Origin: Ectothiorhodospiraceae bacterium | Lineage (GTDB): Bacteria; Pseudomonadota; Gammaproteobacteria; HK1 | Length of the DNA: 64,000 bases | NCBI GenBank assembly: GCA_024234875.1 | Contig: JACKNM010000003.1 | Span: forward strand, 426,001-490,000 | Direction of reading: 5' to 3' | Shown: one piece after another, positions 8,575 through 16,471 of the stretch | Position numbering within the stretch: position 1 is the stretch's first letter | How the letters are laid out: every line of letters starts with the position of its first letter | Program-made: the position numbers and the translations under genes | The notes under the pieces: model-generated | Seen by the model: the letters and a program-made list of their open reading frames with translations, nothing else | Told to the model about the DNA's origin: nothing | Database searches by the model: none

Positions 8575-9654
8575 ATGGCCCAAGCTTCCAAGCTGGTCGA
8601 CAAGGCGCTACTGAAGACGCTGGTGCCGCCGTCGTCCCTGAACGCCGAGAACTTTCAGGAGCTTGCGCGTAAGGCGACGGTGGAGGAGGTGCCCGCCGGC
8701 CGGATCGTCTTCAAGAAGGGCGACGTCGACCGCAAGACGCTCTACGTGCTCTCCGGCGAGGTCGAGCTGGTCGGTGAGAACGGCATCGACGCCGTCATCC
8801 GCGGCGGCTCCCAGGAGGCCCGCCACCCGGTCGCCAACCACCAGCCGCGCCAGGTCACCGCACGTGCGCGCACCGCGGTCACGCTGACCCGTTTCGACAG
8901 CGATCTCCTCGACATCCTGCTCACCTGGGACCAGCTCTCGGGCATCGAGGTGAGCGACATCTCGACCGAGGAGAGCGAGAGCGAGGACGGCGGCGACTGG
9001 ATGACCCGCATCCTCCAGTCCAAGGCCTTCCTGCGCATCCCGCCGGCGAACATCCAGCACATGTTCATGCGCCTGCAGGAGATGCCGGTCAAGAAGGGCC
9101 AGGTCATCCTGCGCCAGGGCGACGAGGGCGACTACTACTACATCATCAGCCGCGGCAAGTTCCGGGTGACGCGGGAGTCGTCGTCGGGCTCGAGCGTGAC
9201 GCTGGCGACCCTCGCCGACGGCGACGCGTTCGGCGAGGAGGCGCTCATCTCCGACGCCAAGCGCAACGCGACCATCACCGCCGACAGCGACGGGCTGCTG
9301 ATGCGCCTGTCGAAGGAGGACTTCAACGAGCTGTTGAAGGCTCCGATGCTCAACGAGGTGGACATCGAGCGGGCGAAGCTGATGGTGCGCGACGGCGCGG
9401 TCCTGATGGACGTGCGCATGGAGAGCGAGCACAAGGCGGGCGCCATCAAGGGCAGCGTGAACATCCCGCTGTTCATGTTGCGGCTGAAGGCCGAGTCGCT
9501 CGACCCGCGCAAGCGCTACATCTGCTACTGCGAGACCGGCCGCCGCAGCCAGGCCGCCGCCTATCTGCTGAGCGAGGCGGGCTTCGAGAGCTACACCCTG
9601 AAGGGCGGTCTCCAGGCCGTGTCCCAGGGCGCGGGCGCCACACCCCAGGGTTGA
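8575..9654 (+). CDS. Double cyclic-nucleotide-binding domain protein with C-terminal rhodanese domain
   Basis: 359 residues. Two CRP-like cNMP-binding folds: residues about 25-125 (VEEVPAGRIVFKKGDVDRKTLYVLSGEVELV) and 150-250 (MPVKKGQVILRQGDEGDYYYIISRGKFRV, DGDAFGEEALISDAKRNATI, where FGEEAL is the phosphate-cassette region). A rhodanese/sulfurtransferase domain follows at about 260-350, ending in YICYCETGRRSQAAAYLL with the active-site loop CETGRRS. There is no DNA-binding domain, so it is not a CRP-type transcription factor. The second cassette has the GEE and arginine pattern compatible with ligand binding; the first is degenerate (VNDGG-like region missing). Function is unknown; a redox or sulfur-handling role gated by a nucleotide is inference. 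It is upstream of aroE by 135 bp, a gap in which I see nothing notable. Confidence 0.85.
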   Translation: MAQASKLVDKALLKTLVPPSSLNAENFQELARKATVEEVPAGRIVFKKGDVDRKTLYVLSGEVELVGENGIDAVIRGGSQEARHPVANHQPRQVTARARTAVTLTRFDSDLLDILLTWDQLSGIEVSDISTEESESEDGGDWMTRILQSKAFLRIPPANIQHMFMRLQEMPVKKGQVILRQGDEGDYYYIISRGKFRVTRESSSGSSVTLATLADGDAFGEEALISDAKRNATITADSDGLLMRLSKEDFNELLKAPMLNEVDIERAKLMVRDGAVLMDVRMESEHKAGAIKGSVNIPLFMLRLKAESLDPRKRYICYCETGRRSQAAAYLLSEAGFESYTLKGGLQAVSQGAGATPQG

Positions 9655-9789
9655 GGCAGCCCGCGGTCGCGCCGCCCGCGATCGTGGAGAGCCGGGCCGC
9701 CGACCGCCTCGGGTCGCGGCGAATCGACACCCCCACGGCCGTCACCGAGCGCCGCGGCGGCCATCCGCACCACCCGAGGAGCTCGATCG

Positions 9790-10614
9790 ATGACCGATCG
9801 CTACGCGGTGATGGGCCACCCCATCGCGCACAGCAAGTCGCCGTTCATCCACACCCGCTTTGCCGAGCAGACCGGCGAGGACCTCGTCTACGAGGCGATC
9901 GACGTCGAGCCCGGCACCTTCCCGGCGACGGTGCGCGAGTTCGGCGCCAACGGCGGCCGGGGCTTCAACGTGACCCTGCCGTTCAAGGAGGAGGCGTTCG
10001 CGCTGGTGACCGAGCGCACGCCGCGGGCGGAGCTCGCGGGCGCCGTGAACACGGTGCGCTTCGAGCCCGATGGCGGCATCTCGGGCGACAACACCGACGG
10101 CTCGGGGCTGGTACGCGATCTCGAGCGCGTCCTCGGCCGCGGGCTGGGCGGTCGGCGAGCGTTGTTGCTGGGCGCTGGTGGCGCGGCACGGGGCGCGATC
10201 GCGCCGCTGCTCGACGCCGGGGTCGCATCGCTGGTGATCGCCAACCGCACCGAGGCTCGCGCCCGCAATCTCGCCGCGCACTTCGCTCGCCTCGGTGCGG
10301 TCGAGGCGGTCGCGCTCGACGCGTTGCCGGCTCGCGGCTTCGACCTCGTCGTCAATGCCACCTCGGCCAGTCTGCGTGATGCGGTACCGGCGGTGTCGGC
10401 GGACATCCTCGCCGCCGATGCCTGCTGCTACGACATGGTCTACGCGAGCACGCCGACCGCGTTCCTGCGCTGGGCCGAGGCCGCCGGTGCACGTCACATC
10501 GCCGACGGTCTGGGAATGCTGGTCGAGCAGGCGGCCGAGGCCTTCGAGCGCTGGCGCGGCGTCCGCCCCGACACCGCTCCGGTGCTCGCGGCACTCCGTG
10601 AAGGGGTGCGCTGA
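9790..10614 (+). CDS. aroE: Shikimate dehydrogenase (NADP+)
   Basis: 274 residues; reduces 3-dehydroshikimate to shikimate in aromatic amino-acid synthesis. Motifs: YAVMGHPIAHSKSPFIHTRFA (shikimate-binding Ser pair), GFNVTLPFKEEAF (catalytic lysine), GAVNTVRF, GDNTDGSGLVRDL (catalytic aspartate), the Rossmann loop LLLGAGGAARGAI, NRTEARAR (NADP preference), and DGLGMLVEQAAEAFERW near the C-terminus. A GAGGAG ribosome site precedes the ATG by about seven bases. It is convergent with rsmA. Confidence 0.95.
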   Translation: MTDRYAVMGHPIAHSKSPFIHTRFAEQTGEDLVYEAIDVEPGTFPATVREFGANGGRGFNVTLPFKEEAFALVTERTPRAELAGAVNTVRFEPDGGISGDNTDGSGLVRDLERVLGRGLGGRRALLLGAGGAARGAIAPLLDAGVASLVIANRTEARARNLAAHFARLGAVEAVALDALPARGFDLVVNATSASLRDAVPAVSADILAADACCYDMVYASTPTAFLRWAEAAGARHIADGLGMLVEQAAEAFERWRGVRPDTAPVLAALREGVR

Positions 10615-10912
10615 GGGCGCACGTGGGCTGGTCAGAAAGAACAGAAAGCCTCGGCGCGACAGAGAGATAGGTCTTGTCTCCTCACGAGCCGTCTCAGGTT
10701 ATTCACATAAGTCGGGGCACGACGAAGTGCTTGCGCCGCGCCTCCGAATGTGCCTCTGGCGCGCGCTTGACTTTGGATATTTTTTCGTGCTTCCAACGAG
10801 TTGCGCGCGATGGGCAAGATCTCGCCAATCCGTCTCGGCGCTAGACGGGGCGCGCTCCGGCGGGCGTTGGCCCCACCTTCTCCACAGAGTTATCCACACC
10901 TTCTGTGAGTAA
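10615..10912. other. AT-richer gene gap with DnaA-box-like nonamers
   Basis: The space between the convergent aroE and rsmA is markedly less GC-rich than its surroundings (for example GACTTTGGATATTTTTTCG around 10769-10787) and holds no convincing gene. It contains one perfect DnaA-box consensus, TTATCCACA, at 10890-10898 (overlapping the rsmA stop codon), a second match to the relaxed consensus, TTATTCACA, at 10699-10707, and near matches TTCTCCACA at 10878-10886 and TGTGAGTAA (opposite strand) at 10904-10912. Whether DnaA binds here is not shown. The chromosome origin normally lies beside other genes (dnaA, rpmH, gidA), none of which is present. Confidence 0.5.
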
Positions 10913-11723
10913 CTGAGCCGTCCCGCGCGACGGCATTCGCCAGCGCGGCGAAGGCTGCCAGGTCGAGCGTCTCCGGTCGCGCGCCCGGATCGACGCCGGT
11001 GGCCGCGATCGCGTCTGCGTCGAGTCGTCCCCGCAGCCCGTTGCGAACCGTCTTTCGTCGCTGCGAGAACAGCTGCGCGACCACCGCCGCGAACACCGCG
11101 GGGTCGTCCAGCGCGACCGGCGGTTGCCGTCGGACCCGCAGCCGGACCACCGCCGAGACGACTCGCGGCGGCGGCCGGAAGGCGCCGGCGCGGACCGTGA
11201 ACAGCCGCTCGGCGCTACAGGTCAGCGAGACCATGACGCCGAGCCTGCCGTAGGCGTCGTCACCCGGGCGGGCCACCAGGCGGTCGACCACCTCGCTCTG
11301 CAGCATGAAGTGCATGTCGCGGATCACGTCCGCCTGGTCGAGGAGATGGAACAGCAGCGGGGTGGAGACGTTGTAGGGGAGATTGCCGACGACCCGCAGC
11401 CCGCCGGCCGGTGCCAGGCCGCGGAAGTCGAAGTCGAGCGCGTCGCCGCCGTGGATGCGCAGGCCCGGCGGGTGACCGAGACGCGCCGGGAGCGCGGCGG
11501 CGAGGTCGCGGTCGATCTCCACCACGTCGAGGGCGCCGGCAGCTGCGAGCAACGGGCCGGTGAGCACGCCTTCACCCGGCCCGATCTCGACCAGGGGCTC
11601 GCCGGGCACGGGCGCGATGGCGTCGACGATGCGCCGTACCGTCGTCGGGTCGTGGAGGAAGTGTTGGCCGAAACGCCGCCGCGGACGGTGACGGGGCGGT
11701 TGGTCGGGACTCTGCTCAGCCAC
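10890..11723 (-). CDS. rsmA: 16S rRNA (adenine1518-N6/adenine1519-N6)-dimethyltransferase
   Basis: 277 residues; dimethylates two adjacent adenines in the 3'-terminal loop of 16S rRNA (KsgA). Motifs: RRRFGQHFLHDP, the SAM loop VEIGPGEGVLTGPLL, EIDRDLAAAL, GGDALDFDF, the catalytic GNLPYNVSTPLLFHLL, FMLQSEVVDRLVA, and FRPPPRVVSAVVRL. I chose the GTG at 11723, which overlaps the end of pdxA by 8 bp and gives the usual short leader before RFGQ; a GTG at 11741 is also open. It is last of the lptD-surA-pdxA-rsmA series. Confidence 0.93.
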   Translation of the reverse strand: MAEQSPDQPPRHRPRRRFGQHFLHDPTTVRRIVDAIAPVPGEPLVEIGPGEGVLTGPLLAAAGALDVVEIDRDLAAALPARLGHPPGLRIHGGDALDFDFRGLAPAGGLRVVGNLPYNVSTPLLFHLLDQADVIRDMHFMLQSEVVDRLVARPGDDAYGRLGVMVSLTCSAERLFTVRAGAFRPPPRVVSAVVRLRVRRQPPVALDDPAVFAAVVAQLFSQRRKTVRNGLRGRLDADAIAATGVDPGARPETLDLAAFAALANAVARDGSVTHRRCG

Positions 11724-12717
11724 CGCGTCGCGCCACGGCACTGTCCACCGCGAGCTCGATCGCCTCGATCAGGCTGGAAGCGTCCGCGCGCCCGGTGCCG
11801 GCGAGGTCGAGCGCGGTGCCGTGGTCGACCGAGGTACGCAGGAACGGCAGCCCGAGGGTGACGTTCACGCCGTGCCCGAAGCCGGCGTGCTTGAGCACTG
11901 GCAGCCCCTGGTCGTGGTACATCGCGAGCACCACGTCGGCGCCACGCAGGCGAGCCGGGGTGAACGCGGTGTCGGCCGGAATCGGCCCCTCGAGCGTCAA
12001 TCCCGCAGCCCGCAGGCGCTCGAGCGTCGGGGTGATCACCGTGATCTCCTCGCTCCCGAGATGCCCGCCCTCGCCGGCATGGGGATTCAGGCCACACACC
12101 AGGATGCGCGGCCGGGCGATGCCCAGCCACCGCCGGAGATCCGCGTCGAGGACACGAATCACGGACTCCAGCACCGGCGCGGTGATGGCGGCGGGCACCG
12201 CCGCCAGTGGCAGATGGGTGGTGACGAGGGCGACCCGCAGCGTCGGCGCGACCAGCAGCATCACCGGCTGCGGTGCGCCGGCCAACTCCGCGAGGTACTC
12301 GGTATGACCGGTGAACGGCACGCCGGCGTCGTTGATCACGCCCTTGTGGACCGGGGCGGTGACCATGGCGGCGAAGCGCCCGCCGATGCAGCCCTCGGCC
12401 GCGATGCGCAGGGTCTCGAGCACGTAGGGGCCGTTTCGCGGGTCGAGGCGCCCGGGGGCAATCGGCGCCGGCGCCGCGACCGGCACCACCGGTAGTCGGC
12501 CCGGCCGATGCGGACCCGTCAGCGCCGCTGCCGCGACCGGCTCGACGTCGACCTCGAGCCCGAGGTCACGTGCACGGGCGCGCAGCATCTCGACGTCTCC
12601 CACCGCGACCAGCGGCGCGGCCCAGGGTCGGGTGGCCGCCGCGAGCACCAGCTCCGGGCCGATGCCGGCCGGCTCTCCCGGGGTGAGGGCTATCGGCAGC
12701 GGGCTCGCGGTGCTCAT
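11716..12717 (-). CDS. pdxA: 4-hydroxythreonine-4-phosphate dehydrogenase
   Basis: 333 residues; NAD-dependent oxidation of 4-hydroxy-L-threonine phosphate in pyridoxal-phosphate synthesis. Motifs: IALTPGEPAGIGPELVL, VTAPVHKGVINDAGVPFTGHTEYLAEL (metal-binding histidine), VALVTTHLPLAAVP, GLNPHAGEGGHLGSEE, AMYHDQGLPVLKHAGFGHGVNVTLGLP (metal-binding histidines) and RTSVDHGTALDLAGTGRAD. It is 42 bp downstream of surA and overlaps rsmA, consistent with the conserved operon. Confidence 0.95.
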   Translation of the reverse strand: MSTASPLPIALTPGEPAGIGPELVLAAATRPWAAPLVAVGDVEMLRARARDLGLEVDVEPVAAAALTGPHRPGRLPVVPVAAPAPIAPGRLDPRNGPYVLETLRIAAEGCIGGRFAAMVTAPVHKGVINDAGVPFTGHTEYLAELAGAPQPVMLLVAPTLRVALVTTHLPLAAVPAAITAPVLESVIRVLDADLRRWLGIARPRILVCGLNPHAGEGGHLGSEEITVITPTLERLRAAGLTLEGPIPADTAFTPARLRGADVVLAMYHDQGLPVLKHAGFGHGVNVTLGLPFLRTSVDHGTALDLAGTGRADASSLIEAIELAVDSAVARRGG

Positions 12718-12759
12718 CGAGATCGCCCTCCAGGGCGTCGCCGGGACCGGCGCGAACGC

Positions 12760-14097
12760 TCACTGCTCCAGACGGTACTCGACGAAGGCCTCGTCGCGGA
12801 TCTGGCGCAGCCAGTTCTGCAACTCCTCCTCGATCTTGCGGTCGCGGATGGCCTGGGTCGCGGCCGAGCGGCGTGCCTGCTCGGTATCGTCGAAATCCTT
12901 GCGCTCGTTCACCTGGACGATGTGCCAGCCGAACTGGGTCTGGAACGGCTGACTGACCTGGCCCGGCGGCAGCGCGTCCATGACCTTCTGGAAGTCCGGC
13001 AGCAGGTCGCCGGGGCTCACCCAGCCGAGCTCGCCACCGTTGGCGGCGCTGCCTGCGTCGTCGGAATGGGCGCGCGCCAGGTCCGCGAAGGGCTCGCCGT
13101 TGACCACCCGCTCGCGGATCTGCTCGAGGCGGATGCGAGCCTCCTCGGCGCTGACCGCCTCGTTGGGGCGGATCAGAATGTGGCTCGCGCGTGTGCGCGT
13201 GACCACGTGCCGCTCGCTGCCGCGCTGGTCGATGAGCTTGACGATGTGGAAGCCGGACGGGCTGCGAATCAGTCGGCTGACCTCGCCGGGCTTCAGCGTC
13301 GGCACGACCTCGCCGAGGAAGGTCGGGAGCTCGGTCGGACGCCGCCAGCCGAGGTCGCCGCCCTGCAACGCCTGCTGGCCGTCGGACGTCGCAACCGCGG
13401 TGCGCGCGAAGTCGGCGCCGGCGTCGATGTCGGCGAGGATCCGCTCGGCCTTGGTACGCGCCTCGGCGATGGCCTCCGGCGACGCCGCCTCCGGCAGCGC
13501 CACCAGGATGTGCGCGAGGCGGTACTCGGTGTCACTGCGGCCCTGCTTGTCGACCATGGCCAGGAAGTTGTCGATGTCGCGCTGGGAGACCGTCACCCGG
13601 TTGTTGACGAAGCGCTGGCGCACCTGGCCGATCAACAGCTCGTTGCGGATCTCCTCGCGGAACTTGCCGAAGTCGTAGCCGTCGCGCTCCAGAACCTCGC
13701 GGAACTCGCGCAAGCTGAGGCGATTGCGCTCGGCGATGGAGGCGACCGCGCGATTGAGCGTCTCGTCGTCGACACGGATGCCGTTGGTCTCCGCGAGCTG
13801 GAGCTGGAGTCGGTCCATGATGAGTCGCTCGAGGACCTGCCGCACGAGGTCGGCGTCGGAAGGGACCGCGGTGCCGCTCTGCGCGAGCTGCGCGCGCACC
13901 GCCCGCACCCGCGCCGCGAGCTCGCTCCACACGATGACGTCACCGTTGACCACCGCCACGATGCGGTCGATCTCCACCGTGGGCGAGACCGGGCGCTGCG
14001 CGAGCGTCGGTCCGCTGATGAGCACGAGGGCGATACCGGCCAGCGCGACGAGCGCCGTCGGTAGGCGGGGCACGATGCGGCGGATGCGGTGGGTCAC
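12760..14097 (-). CDS. surA: Periplasmic peptidyl-prolyl isomerase/chaperone SurA
   Basis: 445 residues; escorts unfolded outer-membrane proteins, including LptD, through the periplasm. Signal peptide at the N-terminus (LPTALVALAGIALVLISGPTLAQ), SurA N-terminal chaperone domain (DRIVAVVNGDVIVWSELAARV; LVRQVLERLIMDRLQLQLAE), then two parvulin PPIase domains (AHILVALPEAAS...SDGQQALQGGDLGWR and ASHILIRPNEAVS...SAANGGELGWVSPG) and the C-terminal helix. The GTG at 14097 (VTHRIRRIVPR) has a GAGGA ribosome site four bases ahead. The frame stays open upstream but that part is serine-rich shadow sequence of the lptD 3' end. It is 49 bp behind lptD. Confidence 0.95.
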   Translation of the reverse strand: MTHRIRRIVPRLPTALVALAGIALVLISGPTLAQRPVSPTVEIDRIVAVVNGDVIVWSELAARVRAVRAQLAQSGTAVPSDADLVRQVLERLIMDRLQLQLAETNGIRVDDETLNRAVASIAERNRLSLREFREVLERDGYDFGKFREEIRNELLIGQVRQRFVNNRVTVSQRDIDNFLAMVDKQGRSDTEYRLAHILVALPEAASPEAIAEARTKAERILADIDAGADFARTAVATSDGQQALQGGDLGWRRPTELPTFLGEVVPTLKPGEVSRLIRSPSGFHIVKLIDQRGSERHVVTRTRASHILIRPNEAVSAEEARIRLEQIRERVVNGEPFADLARAHSDDAGSAANGGELGWVSPGDLLPDFQKVMDALPPGQVSQPFQTQFGWHIVQVNERKDFDDTEQARRSAATQAIRDRKIEEELQNWLRQIRDEAFVEYRLEQ

Positions 14098-14146
14098 GCG
14101 GTCCTCAGCGGGTCTCGTGGCGGGCCTGGATTTCGTGGACACCCTG

Positions 14147-16390
14147 TCAGAACTCGTTCTCGTAGCCGGGGATGCTGCGCTCGAGGAAGTCGACGGTGCT
14201 GCGGCCGACGCCGGTGAGCCCCTTGAGCTCGAGCTGCACGAAGAACGAGTTGGTGTGCTCGCCACCCTCGCTCGTCAGATGGCGGCGGAACACCGTGCGC
14301 AGCGCCCAGCAGCAGCTCTCGTACTCCAGGCCCGCGAACGACTCCAGCGTGGTACTGCGATCGAGCGCGTAGTTGAACCGCCCCACCGCGCGCCAGTCGC
14401 GGGCGACCGGCCAGGCGACGGAGAAGTCGGTCTGCTCGACCGACTCGCTGGAGGCGAACGGTACCTCGCGCAGGAAGCGGTAGGCGAGGTTGACCACCCG
14501 TCGTGCGTCCGGCTGGTAGCGCAACGCCACCGTGTTGCGGTCGGTGCGCCCGTCGCCCGGATCCCACTGGATGCCGCCGAGGAAGCGCCACTCGCGCGTC
14601 GGCGAGGCAGCGAGCTCGGCCACCAGGGCCGAGTCCGATTCCTTCTCGCGCGGGCGCCCTGGCAGCGTCACCTCGCGGTCGCGCAGGTACCGGATCTGGC
14701 CGACGCTCGCCCGCACCAGCTCCTCGCCGCTGGATGGCGCGAGCAGCCGCGTGGTCAGCGCGAGCGAGACCTGGTGGGCGTCGCCGACGCGGTCGGCACC
14801 GTTGAATCGGTCCTCGCGAAAGAGCTGGGAGAAGCTGAAGGTGTTCTGGCCGGTGTCGAACACCGGCAGCTTCGACTGGTCCTCGAACGGCGTGTAGAGG
14901 TAGAAGATGCGCGGCTCCAGCGTCTGGGTGAAGCTGCGGCTGCCGAGCTTGAGCGCGCGCTCGAAGAACAGGCCGGAGTCGACGCTGAAGGTCGGCACGG
15001 TGCGGTTCGGCGAGTCGGCGGCCCCTGGCGCGGTGTCCTGCAGGTCGTAGCGGGTGTGGCGCAACGAGGCCCTCGGCACCAGGAACGCGGCGGCCGAGCG
15101 CATCGGGAAGCTGACCGTCGGGCGCAGATCGAGCCGGGTGCCGGTGAGGCTCGCGCTGCGGTCGAAGCTCACGAACTCGGCGTAGCCGCCGACGTTGAGG
15201 CGCAGGTTGCGCTCGCGGCCGTTGGTGGTGACGAGGAGCTGGGGCAGCCGCTCGTAGGGGCGGTCGAGGACCGGGATGGTGTCGTCGAGGGTCTGGTAGT
15301 CCTGCACCCGGGCGCGCGCGTACCAGCCGTCGCCGCGGTAGGTGAGGTCGGCGCGTCGCTCGAGGTGGCTCTGCGCCGCGATGCCGAGGTTGGTGCCGAG
15401 ATCCTCGAAGTAGTCGTTGTCCGACACCCAGCCGACGTCGGCCTCGGCGTACCAGCGCTCGGCGGCGTCGAGCTCGCCGGTGTGGCGGAAGCGAAGCGCG
15501 GCGCGCGAGCCGTCGTACTCACTGTCGTTCGGCAGCAGCTCGAGACCGATCTGTCCGGTGCCCTTGCGGGTCAGGTAGCGGAACTCGCCCTGCGCCTGCA
15601 CGCCGCGGTCGGTCATCCCGCGCAGCGCCACGGTGGCGTCGAACTCCGGCGCGAGGTTGAAGTAGTACGGCACCGTCAGCTCGGCGCCCGAGGAGCCGGA
15701 CAGCCGGAAGCTCGGGATCAGGAATCCGGACTTGCGCGCGTCGCTCAGCGGGAAGGTGAGGTAGGGGCTCCAGAAGATCGGCACGCCGCCGAATCGCACC
15801 CAGACGTCGCGCGCGACACCCTCGTCGTCGCCGCGGTCGAGGTCCAGATCCCGGGCCTCCAGGACCCACATCTCGTCGTCGGGGTTGCAGGTGGTGTAGG
15901 TGCCGCGCCGCACCCGCATCACGTCCTCGCCCGAGAGCACGATGCGCTCGGCGGTGCCGCGGGCGTGGGATTCGACGATGACGAACTCCGCATTGCCGAG
16001 CGAGGCCTCCTGACGCTCGACCTCGATCACCGCGTTCTCGCCCGAGAGCCAGCCGCCGTCGTCCCAGAACTGGACCCGGCCGTCGGTCTCGATCCGCTCC
16101 TGCTCCCGGTCGTAGATGGCGCGGTCGGCCTCGGCCTGCAGCGGGCCGCGCATGACCTGGACCTTGCCGCGCAGGACCGACTTGCCGCCCTCGGCGAACT
16201 CGACCTCGTCGGCCGCGATCTGAATCGAGCGCGGATCGTCGGTGGTGGACTCGAAGACCGGGCGCGGCGGGGTCACGAACGCCGGGCCGCACATGCCCCA
16301 GTCGTCGGCGGCGTGCACGGCCGAGGCGCCGGCCAGCGCCAGCGCGCCGAGCAGCAGGTGGTGGGGGCGAGGGATCGTCAACACGGGCAT
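14147..16390 (-). CDS. lptD: LPS-assembly outer-membrane protein LptD
   Basis: 747 residues. Signal peptide (LLLGALALAGASAVHAADDW), an N-terminal OstA/LptA-like jellyroll of about 200 residues (IQIAADEVEFAEGGKSVLRGKVQVMRG, QAEADRAIYDREQERIETDG, YTTCNPDDEMWVLEARDLDLD), then a C-terminal LptD beta-barrel (PIFWSPYLTFPLSDARKSGFLIPSF onward). The C-terminal part contains YESCCWALRTVFRR with the paired cysteines that form the plug-to-barrel disulfides with CGP near residue 33 and the cysteine in TTCNPDDE. With LptE it inserts LPS into the outer leaflet. I start at the ATG after a short Arg-rich upstream frame because the signal peptide follows directly. It is downstream of hemH by 81 bp. Confidence 0.95.
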   Translation of the reverse strand: MPVLTIPRPHHLLLGALALAGASAVHAADDWGMCGPAFVTPPRPVFESTTDDPRSIQIAADEVEFAEGGKSVLRGKVQVMRGPLQAEADRAIYDREQERIETDGRVQFWDDGGWLSGENAVIEVERQEASLGNAEFVIVESHARGTAERIVLSGEDVMRVRRGTYTTCNPDDEMWVLEARDLDLDRGDDEGVARDVWVRFGGVPIFWSPYLTFPLSDARKSGFLIPSFRLSGSSGAELTVPYYFNLAPEFDATVALRGMTDRGVQAQGEFRYLTRKGTGQIGLELLPNDSEYDGSRAALRFRHTGELDAAERWYAEADVGWVSDNDYFEDLGTNLGIAAQSHLERRADLTYRGDGWYARARVQDYQTLDDTIPVLDRPYERLPQLLVTTNGRERNLRLNVGGYAEFVSFDRSASLTGTRLDLRPTVSFPMRSAAAFLVPRASLRHTRYDLQDTAPGAADSPNRTVPTFSVDSGLFFERALKLGSRSFTQTLEPRIFYLYTPFEDQSKLPVFDTGQNTFSFSQLFREDRFNGADRVGDAHQVSLALTTRLLAPSSGEELVRASVGQIRYLRDREVTLPGRPREKESDSALVAELAASPTREWRFLGGIQWDPGDGRTDRNTVALRYQPDARRVVNLAYRFLREVPFASSESVEQTDFSVAWPVARDWRAVGRFNYALDRSTTLESFAGLEYESCCWALRTVFRRHLTSEGGEHTNSFFVQLELKGLTGVGRSTVDFLERSIPGYENEF

Positions 16391-16471
16391 CCGGGAACGG
16401 CGCGCAAGGGCGCTAACATCGCACACCTCGCCAGGGCCTTCAACGCGGCACCGGCCGCCCGTGCATTCGAG

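Noticed and set aside
10632..10899. Small minus-strand frames (61 and 66 codons) in the aroE-rsmA gap
   Set aside because: No ribosome site, no recognisable family, and composition follows the AT-rich gap; not convincing as genes.
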